Shown here: positions 45,173-54,371 of the stretch, in pieces | Layout: each line of letters starts with the position of its first letter | How positions within the stretch are numbered: position 1 is the first letter of the stretch | From: Shouchella patagoniensis | GTDB lineage: Bacteria > Bacillota > Bacilli > Bacillales > Bacillaceae_D | DNA: 64,000 nucleotides | NCBI RefSeq assembly: GCF_002019705.1 | Contig: NZ_KV917377.1 | Location: 124,001-188,000 of the forward strand | Direction of reading: 5' to 3' | Notes under the pieces: generated by a model | Told to the model about the DNA's origin: nothing | The model's database searches: none | Seen by the model: the letters and a program-made list of their open reading frames with translations, nothing else | Made by a program: the position numbers and the translations under genes

Positions 45173-47512
45173 ATGTTGCAATCAAAAGCAAGGTGGCGAA
45201 TTTTAGAGCAAGATGAAACACTAGCAAGCAAGCTTTCGGAAGAGTTACGTGTTTCAGTTTTAGCAGCTCGCCTACTTGTACATCGTGGTATTACAGATAG
45301 TGAAACGGCTAAACGGTTTCTGTTAAAAGAAGAACCAGAGTTTCACAATCCTTTTTTATTAAAAGGCATGGAAGAAACAGTAAAACGCATAAATGTAGCA
45401 GTAGAATCAAATGAACGAATTCTTGTGTTTGGCGATTATGATGCAGATGGTGTAAGTTCAACTTCTGTTATGTTGACTGCATTACGCATGTATGGCGCTG
45501 AATGCGATTATTATATACCAAACCGCTTTACTGAAGGCTATGGTCCAAATAATCCTGCTTTAGAACAAGCAAAAGCTGAAGGTTATAGTCTTGTTATTAC
45601 AGTAGACACGGGTATTTCTGCGCTCGAACAGGGCGTTTTTGCTAAAGAGATTGGGCTTGATTTCATTGTGACTGATCACCATGAACCGCCCCCGTCCTTG
45701 CCAGAAGCTTATGCAATTATTAACCCAAAACAACCGGAATGTTCTTACCCGTTTAAGGAATTGGCGGGTGTTGGAGTTGCGTTTAAAGTTGCTCACGCTC
45801 TTTTAGGGCGTGTTCCATATGAACTTCTTGAGTTTGCTGTAATTGGAACAATTGCTGATTTGGTACCGCTTGTTGATGAAAATCGATTGATTGCCAAAAA
45901 AGGTCTGCATGCATTGGAATCCTCTAGTAGACCCGGAATCCGGGCATTAAAAGAGGTATGTGGAATTAAACAAGAAACTATTGAAGCAGATCATGTTGGT
46001 TTTGGGATGGGTCCGAGATTAAATGCTGCTGGCAGGCTGGACTCTGCCGATCCTGCTGTTGAGTTATTATTAGCTGAAAATAGTGATTTGGCACAAGAAC
46101 TTGCTGAAAAAATTGATCAATTGAACAAGGAAAGACAAACAATTGTGAATAAGATGACTGAAGAAGCAATTATGCTTGTTGATCAAGAATCTACAGTCCC
46201 TGAAGTAATTGTCATAGCGAAAGAAGGTTGGAATGCAGGGGTCATTGGAATCGTGGCTTCTCGTATCGTTGAAAAGTATTATCGTCCAACCATTGTGATG
46301 AGTATTGACCTCGAAAAAGGTGTGGCCAAAGGTTCTGCCAGAAGTATTGATGGATTTGATATGTTTCAAGAACTTTCGAAGAACCGGGATATCTTACCTC
46401 ATTTTGGCGGACACCCTATGGCAGCTGGTATGACACTTGCACAAACAGATATTCTAGCATTGAGAGACAGATTAATTGCGCAAGCGCAAGAAACAATGTC
46501 CGATGAAGATTTCACCCCAATTACTGAGATTGATCTTGTGGCTGATGTAGAAGATATTACACTTGATGTGATTGGTCAGATTCAAGAATTGGCGCCTTTT
46601 GGGGTAGCGAATCGGAAGCCGACTGTGTTGATTCAAGACGCGGAAGTAGCGGATCTTAGGCGGATTGGTAGTGATTCAAACCATTTGAAATTGCAATTTG
46701 CTGGAGCTGAAAGGCCTCTTGACGGTATTGCATTTCGGATGGGGCATTTATTTGAAGAAATTACGCCTCAAGCTAAATTATCGGCAGTAGGGACGTTGTC
46801 TGTTAATGAATGGAATGGTAGGGTGAAGCCACAGTTGATGATCGCAGATCTAGCTGTAAAAGACTGGCAACTCTTTGATTGGCGAAGTGTAAAGCCAACT
46901 CGCTTAATAGAGCGAATGGGGGAGCTTCCGGCGACGAAAATGGTTCCAGTTGCTTTTCAATCGGAAACAAAAAAGAGGTTGGAACTGGAATCAACTATTT
47001 TTGATGCGCATGATCCACTTCCAAATATTGATGGAGCATATTTAGTGTTATTAGATTTGCCAGATGATCGTTCAGGACTGCAAAAGCTATTTAAAGGAGT
47101 TGGAACTCCGAGTCGTATTTATGTTGTCTTTTCTGAAGAAGAAGAAGCATTTTTTCAAACCAACCCGAACCGTGATCAGTTCAAATGGTATTATGCTTTC
47201 TTAAAGAAAAGAGGTACATTTTTAACTTCAGATATGGCAAAACTTGAAAAACATAAAGGTTGGTCTGCGCACACAGTTCAATTTATGACACAGGTATTCA
47301 GCGAATTAGGGTTTGTTGAGATTGAGGAAGGGCAAATCGTAACGGTTGAATTCCCTGAAAAAAAAGGCCTAGAGCATTCAAACTCATATAGGCAAAAACA
47401 AGAACAAGCTTGGTTAGAAAATGAATTTTTATACGCTTCTTATCATCAGCTTAAGGAATGGTTTGGATCAATGATTGAGACAGATGCGAATAAAAAAGAG
47501 GAGTCGATTTAA
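45173..47512 (+). CDS. recJ: Single-strand-specific exonuclease RecJ
   Basis: 779 residues. The DHH family core has FGDYDADGVSS near 86 and TDHHEPP with Asp168-His169-His170, a DHHA1 domain follows (HFGGHPMAAGMTL near 410), then an OB-fold and a long Firmicutes-specific C-terminal region. It degrades single-stranded DNA 5' to 3' in recombination and mismatch repair. ATG 45173 follows GAGGGGTG. apt follows directly. Confidence 0.93.
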   Translation: MLQSKARWRILEQDETLASKLSEELRVSVLAARLLVHRGITDSETAKRFLLKEEPEFHNPFLLKGMEETVKRINVAVESNERILVFGDYDADGVSSTSVMLTALRMYGAECDYYIPNRFTEGYGPNNPALEQAKAEGYSLVITVDTGISALEQGVFAKEIGLDFIVTDHHEPPPSLPEAYAIINPKQPECSYPFKELAGVGVAFKVAHALLGRVPYELLEFAVIGTIADLVPLVDENRLIAKKGLHALESSSRPGIRALKEVCGIKQETIEADHVGFGMGPRLNAAGRLDSADPAVELLLAENSDLAQELAEKIDQLNKERQTIVNKMTEEAIMLVDQESTVPEVIVIAKEGWNAGVIGIVASRIVEKYYRPTIVMSIDLEKGVAKGSARSIDGFDMFQELSKNRDILPHFGGHPMAAGMTLAQTDILALRDRLIAQAQETMSDEDFTPITEIDLVADVEDITLDVIGQIQELAPFGVANRKPTVLIQDAEVADLRRIGSDSNHLKLQFAGAERPLDGIAFRMGHLFEEITPQAKLSAVGTLSVNEWNGRVKPQLMIADLAVKDWQLFDWRSVKPTRLIERMGELPATKMVPVAFQSETKKRLELESTIFDAHDPLPNIDGAYLVLLDLPDDRSGLQKLFKGVGTPSRIYVVFSEEEEAFFQTNPNRDQFKWYYAFLKKRGTFLTSDMAKLEKHKGWSAHTVQFMTQVFSELGFVEIEEGQIVTVEFPEKKGLEHSNSYRQKQEQAWLENEFLYASYHQLKEWFGSMIETDANKKEESI

Positions 47513-48025
47513 TTGGATTACAAAAAATATATAACGATCGTTGAAAACTGGCCGCAAGAAGGAATTCGCTTCAAAGATATTACGACACTTATGCAAAATG
47601 GCCCAGCGTATAAAAGTGCAATTGCCGAGTTAACTGCCTATGCAAAAGAAAAAAATGCAGATGTAATCGTGGGACCAGAGGCACGAGGTTTTGTAGTAGG
47701 ATGTCCAATTGCAACAGATATGGAAATTGGTTTCGTTCCAGTCCGTAAGAAGGGAAAACTACCTCGGGAAGTCATTGAATGCGATTATGGACTTGAATAT
47801 GGAAAAGATTGCTTGACTATGCATAAAGATAGTATTACACCTGGGCAGCGTGTAGTCATTACGGATGATTTACTTGCTACAGGTGGCACAATTGAAGCAA
47901 CGACAAAGTTAGTAGAAGAGCTTGGTGGAGAAGTGGTTGGAATGGCATTTTTGATCGAGCTCTCTTATATTGACGGTCGAAAAAAACTAGATAAATACGA
48001 TATCTTTTCACTTATGACCTATTAG
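47513..48025 (+). CDS. apt: Adenine phosphoribosyltransferase Apt
   Basis: 170 residues with the PRPP-binding motif [13 protein letters not shown] and the N-terminal [14 protein letters not shown]. It salvages adenine to AMP using PRPP. Start TTG immediately after the recJ stop, with AGAGGAGT upstream. It is between recJ and relA, as in B. subtilis. Confidence 0.95.
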   Translation: MDYKKYITIVENWPQEGIRFKDITTLMQNGPAYKSAIAELTAYAKEKNADVIVGPEARGFVVGCPIATDMEIGFVPVRKKGKLPREVIECDYGLEYGKDCLTMHKDSITPGQRVVITDDLLATGGTIEATTKLVEELGGEVVGMAFLIELSYIDGRKKLDKYDIFSLMTY

Positions 48026-48046
48026 TCATTTCATATGATCAGCAAA

Positions 48047-48084
48047 AAAAGACGGCTGTATGTAAGTAACAGCCGTCTTTTTAG
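48047..48084 (+). terminator. Terminator after apt
   Basis: AAAAGACGGCTGT pairs with ACAGCCGTCTTTT. Confidence 0.88.
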
Positions 48085-48169
48085 TTATTTCTAGTGGTTC
48101 TCCCCTTTACAAGGGTGAACGAGTAGCGGATAATAGAAAGAAAACTTGTCGAATGAGTAAGGTGATTTC

Positions 48170-50362
48170 ATGACGATAGATCAGGTGCTCGAAAAAGCAA
48201 GCGCCTACTTGCATAAAGAAGACATTCTCTTTTTAGAAAGAGCATATGAATTTGCTGAAAAAGCGCATAGTGGTCAATACCGTAAATCGGGCGAACCATA
48301 TATCTTGCACCCGGTGCAAGTTGCTGGCATTATCGTAGGTTTAGAGTTGGAGCCTAATACAATTGCAGCAGCTTTCCTTCATGATGTAGTGGAGGACACG
48401 GATGCGACTGTCGCTGATTTAGAAAAAGCGTTTAATGCTGAAGTTGCAATGCTTGTAGATGGCGTAACAAAGCTTAAGAAATTTAAATATAAATCAAAAG
48501 AAGAACAGCAAGCAGAAAATCATCGTAAAATGTTAATGGCGATGGCAAAAGATATTCGTGTGCTACTTATTAAGTTAGCCGATCGTCTGCACAACATGCG
48601 AACATTAAAATTTATGCCTCCACAAAAGCAGCGCATTACGTCAAATGAAACATTGGAAATATTTGCGCCGCTCGCCCATCGTTTAGGGATATCAACGATT
48701 AAATGGGAACTAGAAGATACAGCGCTTCGCTACTTAGATCCACAGCAATATTACCGAATTGTAAACTTGATGAAACGAAAAAGAGCAGAACGTGAGGATT
48801 ACCTATCGGAAGTAATGGAGAAAATCGAAGACCAGTTGGCAGATGTGCATGTGACAGCTGAGTTGTCGGGTCGCCCAAAACATATTTATAGTATTTATCG
48901 AAAAATGGTGATTCAACAAAAACAGTTTAACGAGATTTATGATTTGCTTGCGGTTCGTATTATCGTCAAGAACATTAAGGATTGCTATGCAGTATTAGGT
49001 GTTATTCACACATGTTGGCGCCCAATGCCTGGACGATTTAAAGATTATATTGCGATGCCAAAAGCGAATATGTATCAATCATTACACACGACTGTAGTAG
49101 GTCCTAATGGTGATCCTCTTGAAGTTCAAATTCGGACAGATGACATGCATCGGGTAGCAGAGTATGGGGTGGCTGCTCACTGGGCATATAAAGAAGGAAA
49201 GACATTATCAAGCAATCGTTATTCTTTTGAGGACAAGCTTAGTTGGTTTCGCGATGTGATTGAATCTCAGACGGATACAAATGATGCACAAGAGTTTATG
49301 GAATCTATGAAAATGGACCTTTTTTCTGATATGGTTTTTGTCTTTACGCCAAAAGGCGATGTAGTGGAACTCCCGCGGGGATCAGTTCCACTTGATTTCG
49401 CTTATCGCATTCATAGTGAAATTGGAAATCGTTGTATCGGGGCAAAAGTGAATAGTAAAATGGTTCCGCTTGATCATGAATTAAAGACGGGCGATATTGT
49501 TGAAGTAATGACATCAAAACATTCATATGGTCCGAGTCATGATTGGTTAAAATTAACGAAGTCTTCTCATGCAAAAAACAAAATTAAACAATGGTTCAAA
49601 AAAGAAAAGCGCGAAGAAAATGTCGCTAAAGGGAAAGAAACGATTGAGAGAGAAATTAGAGCTCTTGATTTTGAGCCTAAAGACATACTGACACCAGATA
49701 ATTTAAGTGAGGCTACTAATAAGTTTAGTTTTGCTGGTGAAGAGGATATGTATGCTGCTGTTGGTTATGGTGGTATTAGCGGTAAGCAAATAGTTAATAG
49801 GCTTACTGAGAAACTCCGGAAAGCAAAAGATAATGAACAGGAGAATCTATCTCTTGATGCTGCTCTAAATGAGATTCAATCGTTTGCGCCTAGCAAGCGA
49901 ACAAATTCGATTGGTGTCCATGTTAAAGGAGTCGATAATTTACTGATTCGTCTAGCGCGTTGTTGTACACCGGTACCAGGTGATTCAATAATTGGTTATA
50001 TTACAAAAGGTAGAGGTGTGTCTATCCACCGTACTGATTGTCCAAATGTGACTTTTGAAGATGAATCTAGTTCAAGATTACTTGAAGTGGAATGGGAAGG
50101 CGAGAGTCACGTATCTAAATCATATAGCGTTGATATAGAAATTACTGGCTTTGACCGAAACGGCCTCTTAAATGAAGTATTGCAAACGATGACTGAAACA
50201 CGCACTCAAATTAATACTGTTTCTGGTCGCTCAGATCATAAACATAAAATTGCAACGATCGAAATGAGTATCTCAATCACAAACATTGCGCATTTGCAAA
50301 AAATTGTTGATAAAATTAAGCAGTTAAAAGATATTTATTCAGTGCGTAGAGTGACGCACTAA
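48170..50362 (+). CDS. relA: Rel, bifunctional (p)ppGpp synthetase/hydrolase
   Basis: 730 residues: an HD hydrolase domain with intact His71-Asp72 (AFLHDVVEDTD), a synthetase domain (about 200-340; GRPKHIYSIYRK, RFKDYIAMPKANMYQSLHTT), a TGS domain near 390-450 (VFTPKGDVVELPRGSVPLDF), a zinc-finger-like RCCTPVPGD region and a C-terminal ACT domain. Both activities should be present. It drives the stringent response on stalled ribosomes. The start is ATG; the ribosome site is AAGGTGA. Confidence 0.95.
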   Translation: MTIDQVLEKASAYLHKEDILFLERAYEFAEKAHSGQYRKSGEPYILHPVQVAGIIVGLELEPNTIAAAFLHDVVEDTDATVADLEKAFNAEVAMLVDGVTKLKKFKYKSKEEQQAENHRKMLMAMAKDIRVLLIKLADRLHNMRTLKFMPPQKQRITSNETLEIFAPLAHRLGISTIKWELEDTALRYLDPQQYYRIVNLMKRKRAEREDYLSEVMEKIEDQLADVHVTAELSGRPKHIYSIYRKMVIQQKQFNEIYDLLAVRIIVKNIKDCYAVLGVIHTCWRPMPGRFKDYIAMPKANMYQSLHTTVVGPNGDPLEVQIRTDDMHRVAEYGVAAHWAYKEGKTLSSNRYSFEDKLSWFRDVIESQTDTNDAQEFMESMKMDLFSDMVFVFTPKGDVVELPRGSVPLDFAYRIHSEIGNRCIGAKVNSKMVPLDHELKTGDIVEVMTSKHSYGPSHDWLKLTKSSHAKNKIKQWFKKEKREENVAKGKETIEREIRALDFEPKDILTPDNLSEATNKFSFAGEEDMYAAVGYGGISGKQIVNRLTEKLRKAKDNEQENLSLDAALNEIQSFAPSKRTNSIGVHVKGVDNLLIRLARCCTPVPGDSIIGYITKGRGVSIHRTDCPNVTFEDESSSRLLEVEWEGESHVSKSYSVDIEITGFDRNGLLNEVLQTMTETRTQINTVSGRSDHKHKIATIEMSISITNIAHLQKIVDKIKQLKDIYSVRRVTH

Positions 50363-50383
50363 AAGTAGGCAGGTGTAAGAAAA

Positions 50384-50821
50384 ATGCGTGTTGTTGTGCA
50401 ACGTGCAAAAGAGGCAAAAGTTCAAGTTGATGAAAAAACAATCGGTCAAATTGATAAGGGGCTTGTATTGTTAGTAGGGATTAGTAATGAGGACAACGAA
50501 AATGATGTACGTTTCTGTGCTGAAAAAATAGCTAATTTGCGTATTTTTGAAGACGAAACAGGAAAAATGAATTTTTCTGTTCTTGAAAATGAAGGAGCGA
50601 TTTTGTCCATTTCTCAATTTACACTTTATGGTGATTGTAAAAAAGGGCGGCGTCCTAATTTCATGAAAGCAGCTAAACCAGACTATGCAAACATCTTGTA
50701 CGAGCAATTTAACCAATTATTGATTGAACGAGGTCTTAAGGTAGAAACGGGCAAGTTCGGTGCTATGATGGATGTGTCGCTCGTAAATGATGGTCCAGTG
50801 ACTTTAATTATAGAAAGTTAG
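50384..50821 (+). CDS. dtd: D-aminoacyl-tRNA deacylase Dtd
   Basis: 145 residues with the catalytic SQFTLYGD and the C-terminal [12 protein letters not shown] (GP cis-dipeptide motif). It hydrolyses D-amino acids and glycine from mischarged tRNA. It follows relA after 21 bases, as in B. subtilis. The next B. subtilis gene, lytH, is absent here. Confidence 0.94.
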   Translation: MRVVVQRAKEAKVQVDEKTIGQIDKGLVLLVGISNEDNENDVRFCAEKIANLRIFEDETGKMNFSVLENEGAILSISQFTLYGDCKKGRRPNFMKAAKPDYANILYEQFNQLLIERGLKVETGKFGAMMDVSLVNDGPVTLIIES

Positions 50822-50853
50822 AAAGCAGTTTTTAAAACTGCTTTCTTTTTTTT
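50821..50853 (+). terminator. Terminator after dtd
   Basis: GAAAGCAGTTTT pairs with AAAACTGCTTTC, followed by eight T residues. Confidence 0.88.
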
Positions 50854-50924
50854 ATTTGAAGTGCGTTATATGAGTTAACGTAGTAAAAGAACAATTCACT
50901 TTTATGAAAGCGGTTATTTAACGC

Positions 50925-50976
50925 TTGACAAAAAAAGCGAAACAAGTAAAGATAGATATATATGAGAACGATTTCA
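50925..50976 (+). promoter_or_regulatory. Promoter and operator-like palindrome before the LacI-type gene
   Basis: A perfect TTGACA -35 lies at 50925 with an AT-rich but imperfect -10. TGAGAACGATTTCA at 50963-50976 is a quasi-palindrome with central CG, the typical LacI-family half-site form, placed where bound protein would block transcription. It also differs from a catabolite (cre) site by about one position. Confidence 0.5.
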
Positions 50977-50993
50977 TAAAAGGGGGTGACTCA

Positions 50994-52001
50994 ATGTCCA
51001 CAATTAAAGATGTAGCATTACGTGCGGGAGTTTCAAGGTCTACGGTTTCTAGAGTGATGAACAACCACCCGTATGTTGATGAAGAAAAACGACGTGCAGT
51101 CAAAGAAGCAATGATGGAGTTAGGTTATTCACCAAATTCCTCGGCTCAACGCCTCCGAGGAACGGAAACAAGAACAATTGCCGTCCTTGTTTCTCGCATT
51201 GTTAACCCTTTTTTTGGTGCAATCGTCGATGCGATGGATGAGGTGGCCGCTGAGCACTCATACCGGCTTATTTTGTGCAATACTAGAGGAAATGCAAATC
51301 AAGAGTTACATTTTCTTCAGTTGCTTCAAACGAAACAAGTTGACGGTGTGATTTTCGCATCTCTTGTGAATGATTGGGAAACGATTAGACCATTTTCGGA
51401 ATACGGTCCGATCGTATTTTGTAACGAATATTTACGTGAAGCGGAAGGTGTACCGGTCATTACAATTAATCAAAAACAAGCTATGTATGATGCAACGATG
51501 CACTTAATCACAAAAGGGTATGAACGAATTGCTTACTGCAATATTTATGATCCACTAAAACAGCAATCAACTTTATCAGCTCTAGCGGAAGACCGATTTT
51601 TAGGGTATAAGAAAGCGATGGAAGAAGCAAAAATGTCTTGTGATGAGAGTTGGCGATTTGCTGGTCACTCTGTGGAAGATGGGAAACGAATTTTTAAGGA
51701 ACTAAATAATTTGGCAGGGAAACCTGATGCAATCATTACGGGGAGTGATGAGATTGCAGCAGGTATCATTGCTGAGGCAAAAGGGAATGGGTGGAGAGTT
51801 CCAGATGATTTAGCTGTTGTTGGATTTGATAATCAGCCTACAGCTGTTTTACTCGATCCTAAACTAACAACCATCCATCAACCAACTCTTGAAATGGGAA
51901 GGGAGGCTATGGCTCAAATGTTAGCTGCCGTTAAGAAAGAACCAAAGCTTGCACAAGTGTTGTATTTAGCAGCACCGTTACTAATTAGGCAATCAACTTA
52001 A
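50994..52001 (+). CDS. LacI-family transcriptional regulator
   Basis: 335 residues: an N-terminal helix-turn-helix and hinge (TIKDVALRAGVSRSTVSRVM, then the SAQRLRG hinge) and a periplasmic-binding-protein-like ligand domain (about 60-330, VSRIVNPFFGAIVDAMDE and VGFDNQP). It probably represses itself and the two downstream genes in response to a sugar or sugar derivative. ATG 50994 follows AAGGGGGTGA; the in-frame upstream ATG lies within the -35 element. The ligand cannot be told from sequence. Confidence 0.88.
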   Translation: MSTIKDVALRAGVSRSTVSRVMNNHPYVDEEKRRAVKEAMMELGYSPNSSAQRLRGTETRTIAVLVSRIVNPFFGAIVDAMDEVAAEHSYRLILCNTRGNANQELHFLQLLQTKQVDGVIFASLVNDWETIRPFSEYGPIVFCNEYLREAEGVPVITINQKQAMYDATMHLITKGYERIAYCNIYDPLKQQSTLSALAEDRFLGYKKAMEEAKMSCDESWRFAGHSVEDGKRIFKELNNLAGKPDAIITGSDEIAAGIIAEAKGNGWRVPDDLAVVGFDNQPTAVLLDPKLTTIHQPTLEMGREAMAQMLAAVKKEPKLAQVLYLAAPLLIRQST

Positions 52002-52040
52002 AAAATAAGTGTTTAATAAGGCGAAGGAGGAGAAGTTAGG

Positions 52041-52763
52041 ATGAACGTAACAATTTGGAATGAGTTTAGACATGAGAAAAAGAATGAGATGGTGGCAGAA
52101 ATTTATCCTGGTGGGATCCATGGGGCGATTGCTAGTTTTTTAGAAGAGGAACATAAAATAAGTACGGCAACATTGGATGAACCAGAGCATGGATTAACTG
52201 AAGACGTTTTAAACCAAACGGATGTCTTAATTTGGTGGGGGCATATTGCGCATCATGAAGTGGAAGATGCAGTGGTAGCTCGTGTACATAAACGTGTATT
52301 GGAGGGGATGGGTTTAATCGTTCTTCATTCAGGTCATTTTTCTAAAATCTTCAAATCACTTATGGGCACTAGTTGTGACTTAAAGTGGCGCGAAGCTGAT
52401 GAGAAAGAACGTCTATGGGTGGTTAGCCCGAGTCATCCTATTGCCGAAGGAATTGATGAACATTTTGAGCTCGAAAAAGAAGAAATGTATGGGGAACACT
52501 TTGACATTCCCGATCCAGATGAAATCATCTTTTTAAGTTGGTTCCAAGGTGGAGAAGTTTTCCGAAGTGGGTGTACGTTTAATCGAGGAAATGGCAGAAT
52601 CTTTTATTTCCGTCCTGGTCATGAGACTTTCCCAACTTATAAGGACAATAATGTCCAGCGTGTTATCCAGAATGCAGTAAAATGGGCCGCTCCAACAAAA
52701 CGCAATGTTCCAGTCTATGGAAATGCAAAGGCGTTAGAGCCTGTACCAGGACAGAGCAAGTGA
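52041..52763 (+). CDS. ThuA-like protein
   Basis: 240 residues of the ThuA/glutamine-amidotransferase-like fold: [14 protein letters not shown] at the start, [38 protein letters not shown], and [13 protein letters not shown] near the end. ThuA proteins are linked to trehalose and other sugar catabolism, often beside Gfo/Idh/MocA oxidoreductases; no reaction can be assigned here. The Cys nucleophile of true amidotransferases is replaced by His in the VLHSGHF elbow. It overlaps the next gene by one base (TGATG). Confidence 0.85.
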   Translation: MNVTIWNEFRHEKKNEMVAEIYPGGIHGAIASFLEEEHKISTATLDEPEHGLTEDVLNQTDVLIWWGHIAHHEVEDAVVARVHKRVLEGMGLIVLHSGHFSKIFKSLMGTSCDLKWREADEKERLWVVSPSHPIAEGIDEHFELEKEEMYGEHFDIPDPDEIIFLSWFQGGEVFRSGCTFNRGNGRIFYFRPGHETFPTYKDNNVQRVIQNAVKWAAPTKRNVPVYGNAKALEPVPGQSK

Positions 52764-53770
52764 TGAAACTGAAAATAGGTATTATTGGAGCTGGAGGAAT
52801 AGCGACAAACCGGCATATCCCGGTGCTCTTTAAATTAAATGAAGTAGAAGTATGCGGCTTATACGATGTCAGAAAAGAGCAAGCGGAGAAGGTTGCTCAA
52901 CTATTTTCGATTCCTTTTATTGCTGAAAGTGAGGAAGCTTTATTTAATAAAGTAGATGCAGTCATTATTTGTACTCCTAATAAATTTCATCATCTTTCTG
53001 CAATTAAGGCGCTTGAGGCAGGAAAGCATGTTTTCTGTGAAAAGCCAATGGCAATTTCAAGTAAAGATGCGCAAGCAATGGAAGATGCAGCTAATGCAGC
53101 TCAGAAAGTGTTGCAAATTGGATATCATTATCGATTTAAAAAGGATTCTTTGGCTGCTAAGAAAGCGATCTCGAATGGGCAAATTGGCGACCCTGTTGTT
53201 GTACGTGTTGAAGCCATGCGACGGCGAAAAGTCCCTGGGTGGGGTGTGTTTACGAATAAAGAAATTCAAGGTGGAGGTTGTTTAATTGACTACGGGTGCC
53301 ATTTGCTCGATTTAGCTATGTGGTTAATGGATTTTCCGGAAATCGAATCCATACAAGGGCAAACGTATGAACTGGTAAGCCGAGATGCTGACCAAGTCAA
53401 TGAGTGGGGAATTTATGATGCTACGACAATTGATGTGGAAGATCATGCAACTGCTTATATTCGATTTACTAGCGGAGCAACAATGCTATTTGAAACCTCG
53501 TGGGCAGCAAATGTTCCAGAAGATAAAGAGACTTTGAGCATTTCTGGAACAAAAGGAGGTATGACGGTTTTCCCTTATTCGCTAAATAAAGCGACACAAG
53601 GCATGTTGACGACAACAAAAGCTGATTGGATCTCGGGTGAAGATGAAGAACTTGCTCAGCTAAGGCATTTTGTATCATGTTGTATTGAGGATACACTGCC
53701 CATTGTAAAAGCAAATGAAGCTAAGCGGGTTTCAGCTATAATCGAAGAGATTTACAGACAAAGTATTTAA
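52763..53770 (+). CDS. Gfo/Idh/MocA-family oxidoreductase
   Basis: 335 residues: an N-terminal Rossmann domain with GIIGAGGIATNRHIPVL and the family EKP motif (HVFCEKPMA near 91-99), and a C-terminal substrate domain with GGCLIDYGCHLLDLAMWLM, including the conserved D-x-x-x-H site. NAD(P)-dependent sugar or inositol dehydrogenase or isomerisation step is likely. ATG 52763 overlaps the ThuA-like stop; translation is coupled. No transporter or kinase is next to it. Confidence 0.88.
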   Translation: MKLKIGIIGAGGIATNRHIPVLFKLNEVEVCGLYDVRKEQAEKVAQLFSIPFIAESEEALFNKVDAVIICTPNKFHHLSAIKALEAGKHVFCEKPMAISSKDAQAMEDAANAAQKVLQIGYHYRFKKDSLAAKKAISNGQIGDPVVVRVEAMRRRKVPGWGVFTNKEIQGGGCLIDYGCHLLDLAMWLMDFPEIESIQGQTYELVSRDADQVNEWGIYDATTIDVEDHATAYIRFTSGATMLFETSWAANVPEDKETLSISGTKGGMTVFPYSLNKATQGMLTTTKADWISGEDEELAQLRHFVSCCIEDTLPIVKANEAKRVSAIIEEIYRQSI

Positions 53771-53774
53771 CACA

Positions 53775-53810
53775 TAAAACCTATCCCTTACTAGCGGATA
53801 GGTTTTATTT
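53775..53810 (+). terminator. Terminator after the LacI-ThuA-oxidoreductase cassette
   Basis: AAAACCTATCC pairs with GGATAGGTTTT around nine bases, followed by ATTTA. Confidence 0.8.
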
Positions 53811-53880
53811 ACTTATATGTTTAAATGGCTTGCAAAGTGGCTATGCTAATTAGAAATTACGTTACAAGGGAGCGGGTAGA

Positions 53881-54036
53881 TTGCGTGTCCATGATAAGCA
53901 GATAAATGCTGAAAACCGGAACGAACTAAACGATCAAGTCCCAGGATTACAAATGCTTGAAGGGCATTTTTATTATGAAACGGGAATCACATCTAGAGAT
54001 TTACCTTTATTCAGAAAACAACAAAACCGAAATTAA
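53881..54036 (+). CDS. Possible 51-aa protein of unknown family
   Basis: A frame of 51 residues, beginning MRVHDKQINAENRNELND and continuing VPGLQMLEGHFYYETG, with a basic end (FRKQQNRN). Start is TTG with AAGGGAG upstream. It ends four bases before the -35 of the hisS leader promoter. It has no membrane segment. It could be a small real gene or the 3' remnant of a larger one; I recognise no family. Confidence 0.4.
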   Translation: MRVHDKQINAENRNELNDQVPGLQMLEGHFYYETGITSRDLPLFRKQQNRN

Positions 54037-54039
54037 CTA

Positions 54040-54068
54040 TTGACATGACGGCGTCAAATTCGTATAGT
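54040..54068 (+). promoter_or_regulatory. Sigma-A promoter of hisS-aspS
   Basis: TTGACA, a 17-base spacer, TATAGT: near consensus. The T-box leader starts about 8 bases after it. Confidence 0.85.
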
Positions 54069-54089
54069 TAGAAGCAACTTAAATATGTA

Positions 54090-54347
54090 AGATGTACCAA
54101 TGACAAGGCATAGTAGTTAAGGGATTATAGATGTAAAGAGAGGACTTCCACGGCTGAGAGAAGTCTCATCTACCGAAACGAATGAACACCTTAGAGGTTT
54201 TTTCCTGAAAAATCATTTTGATTTGTAGGGAAAAACGTTGCTGGCGTTAACAGACAAAAGTGGAGGCTAGCGCCTCAATTTGGGTGGCACCACGGGATAA
54301 ACTCTCGTCCCAGATGATTAATATCATCTGGGACGAGAGTTTTTTTG
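54090..54347 (+). promoter_or_regulatory. T-box riboswitch of hisS-aspS
   Basis: The conserved T-box TGGGTGGCACCACGGG is at 54281-54296. It is followed by an 18-bp terminator (54301-54340, ACTCTCGTCCCAGATGAT and its complement) with a seven-T run. Stem I is recognisable by GGCTGAGAGAAG near 54152. A CAC (His) triplet at 54187-54189 in GAACACC is the likely specifier. Uncharged tRNA-His should favour the antiterminator and turn on both synthetase genes. Confidence 0.88.
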
Positions 54348-54371
54348 TTTTAAGAAAAGGAGAGGGATGTT

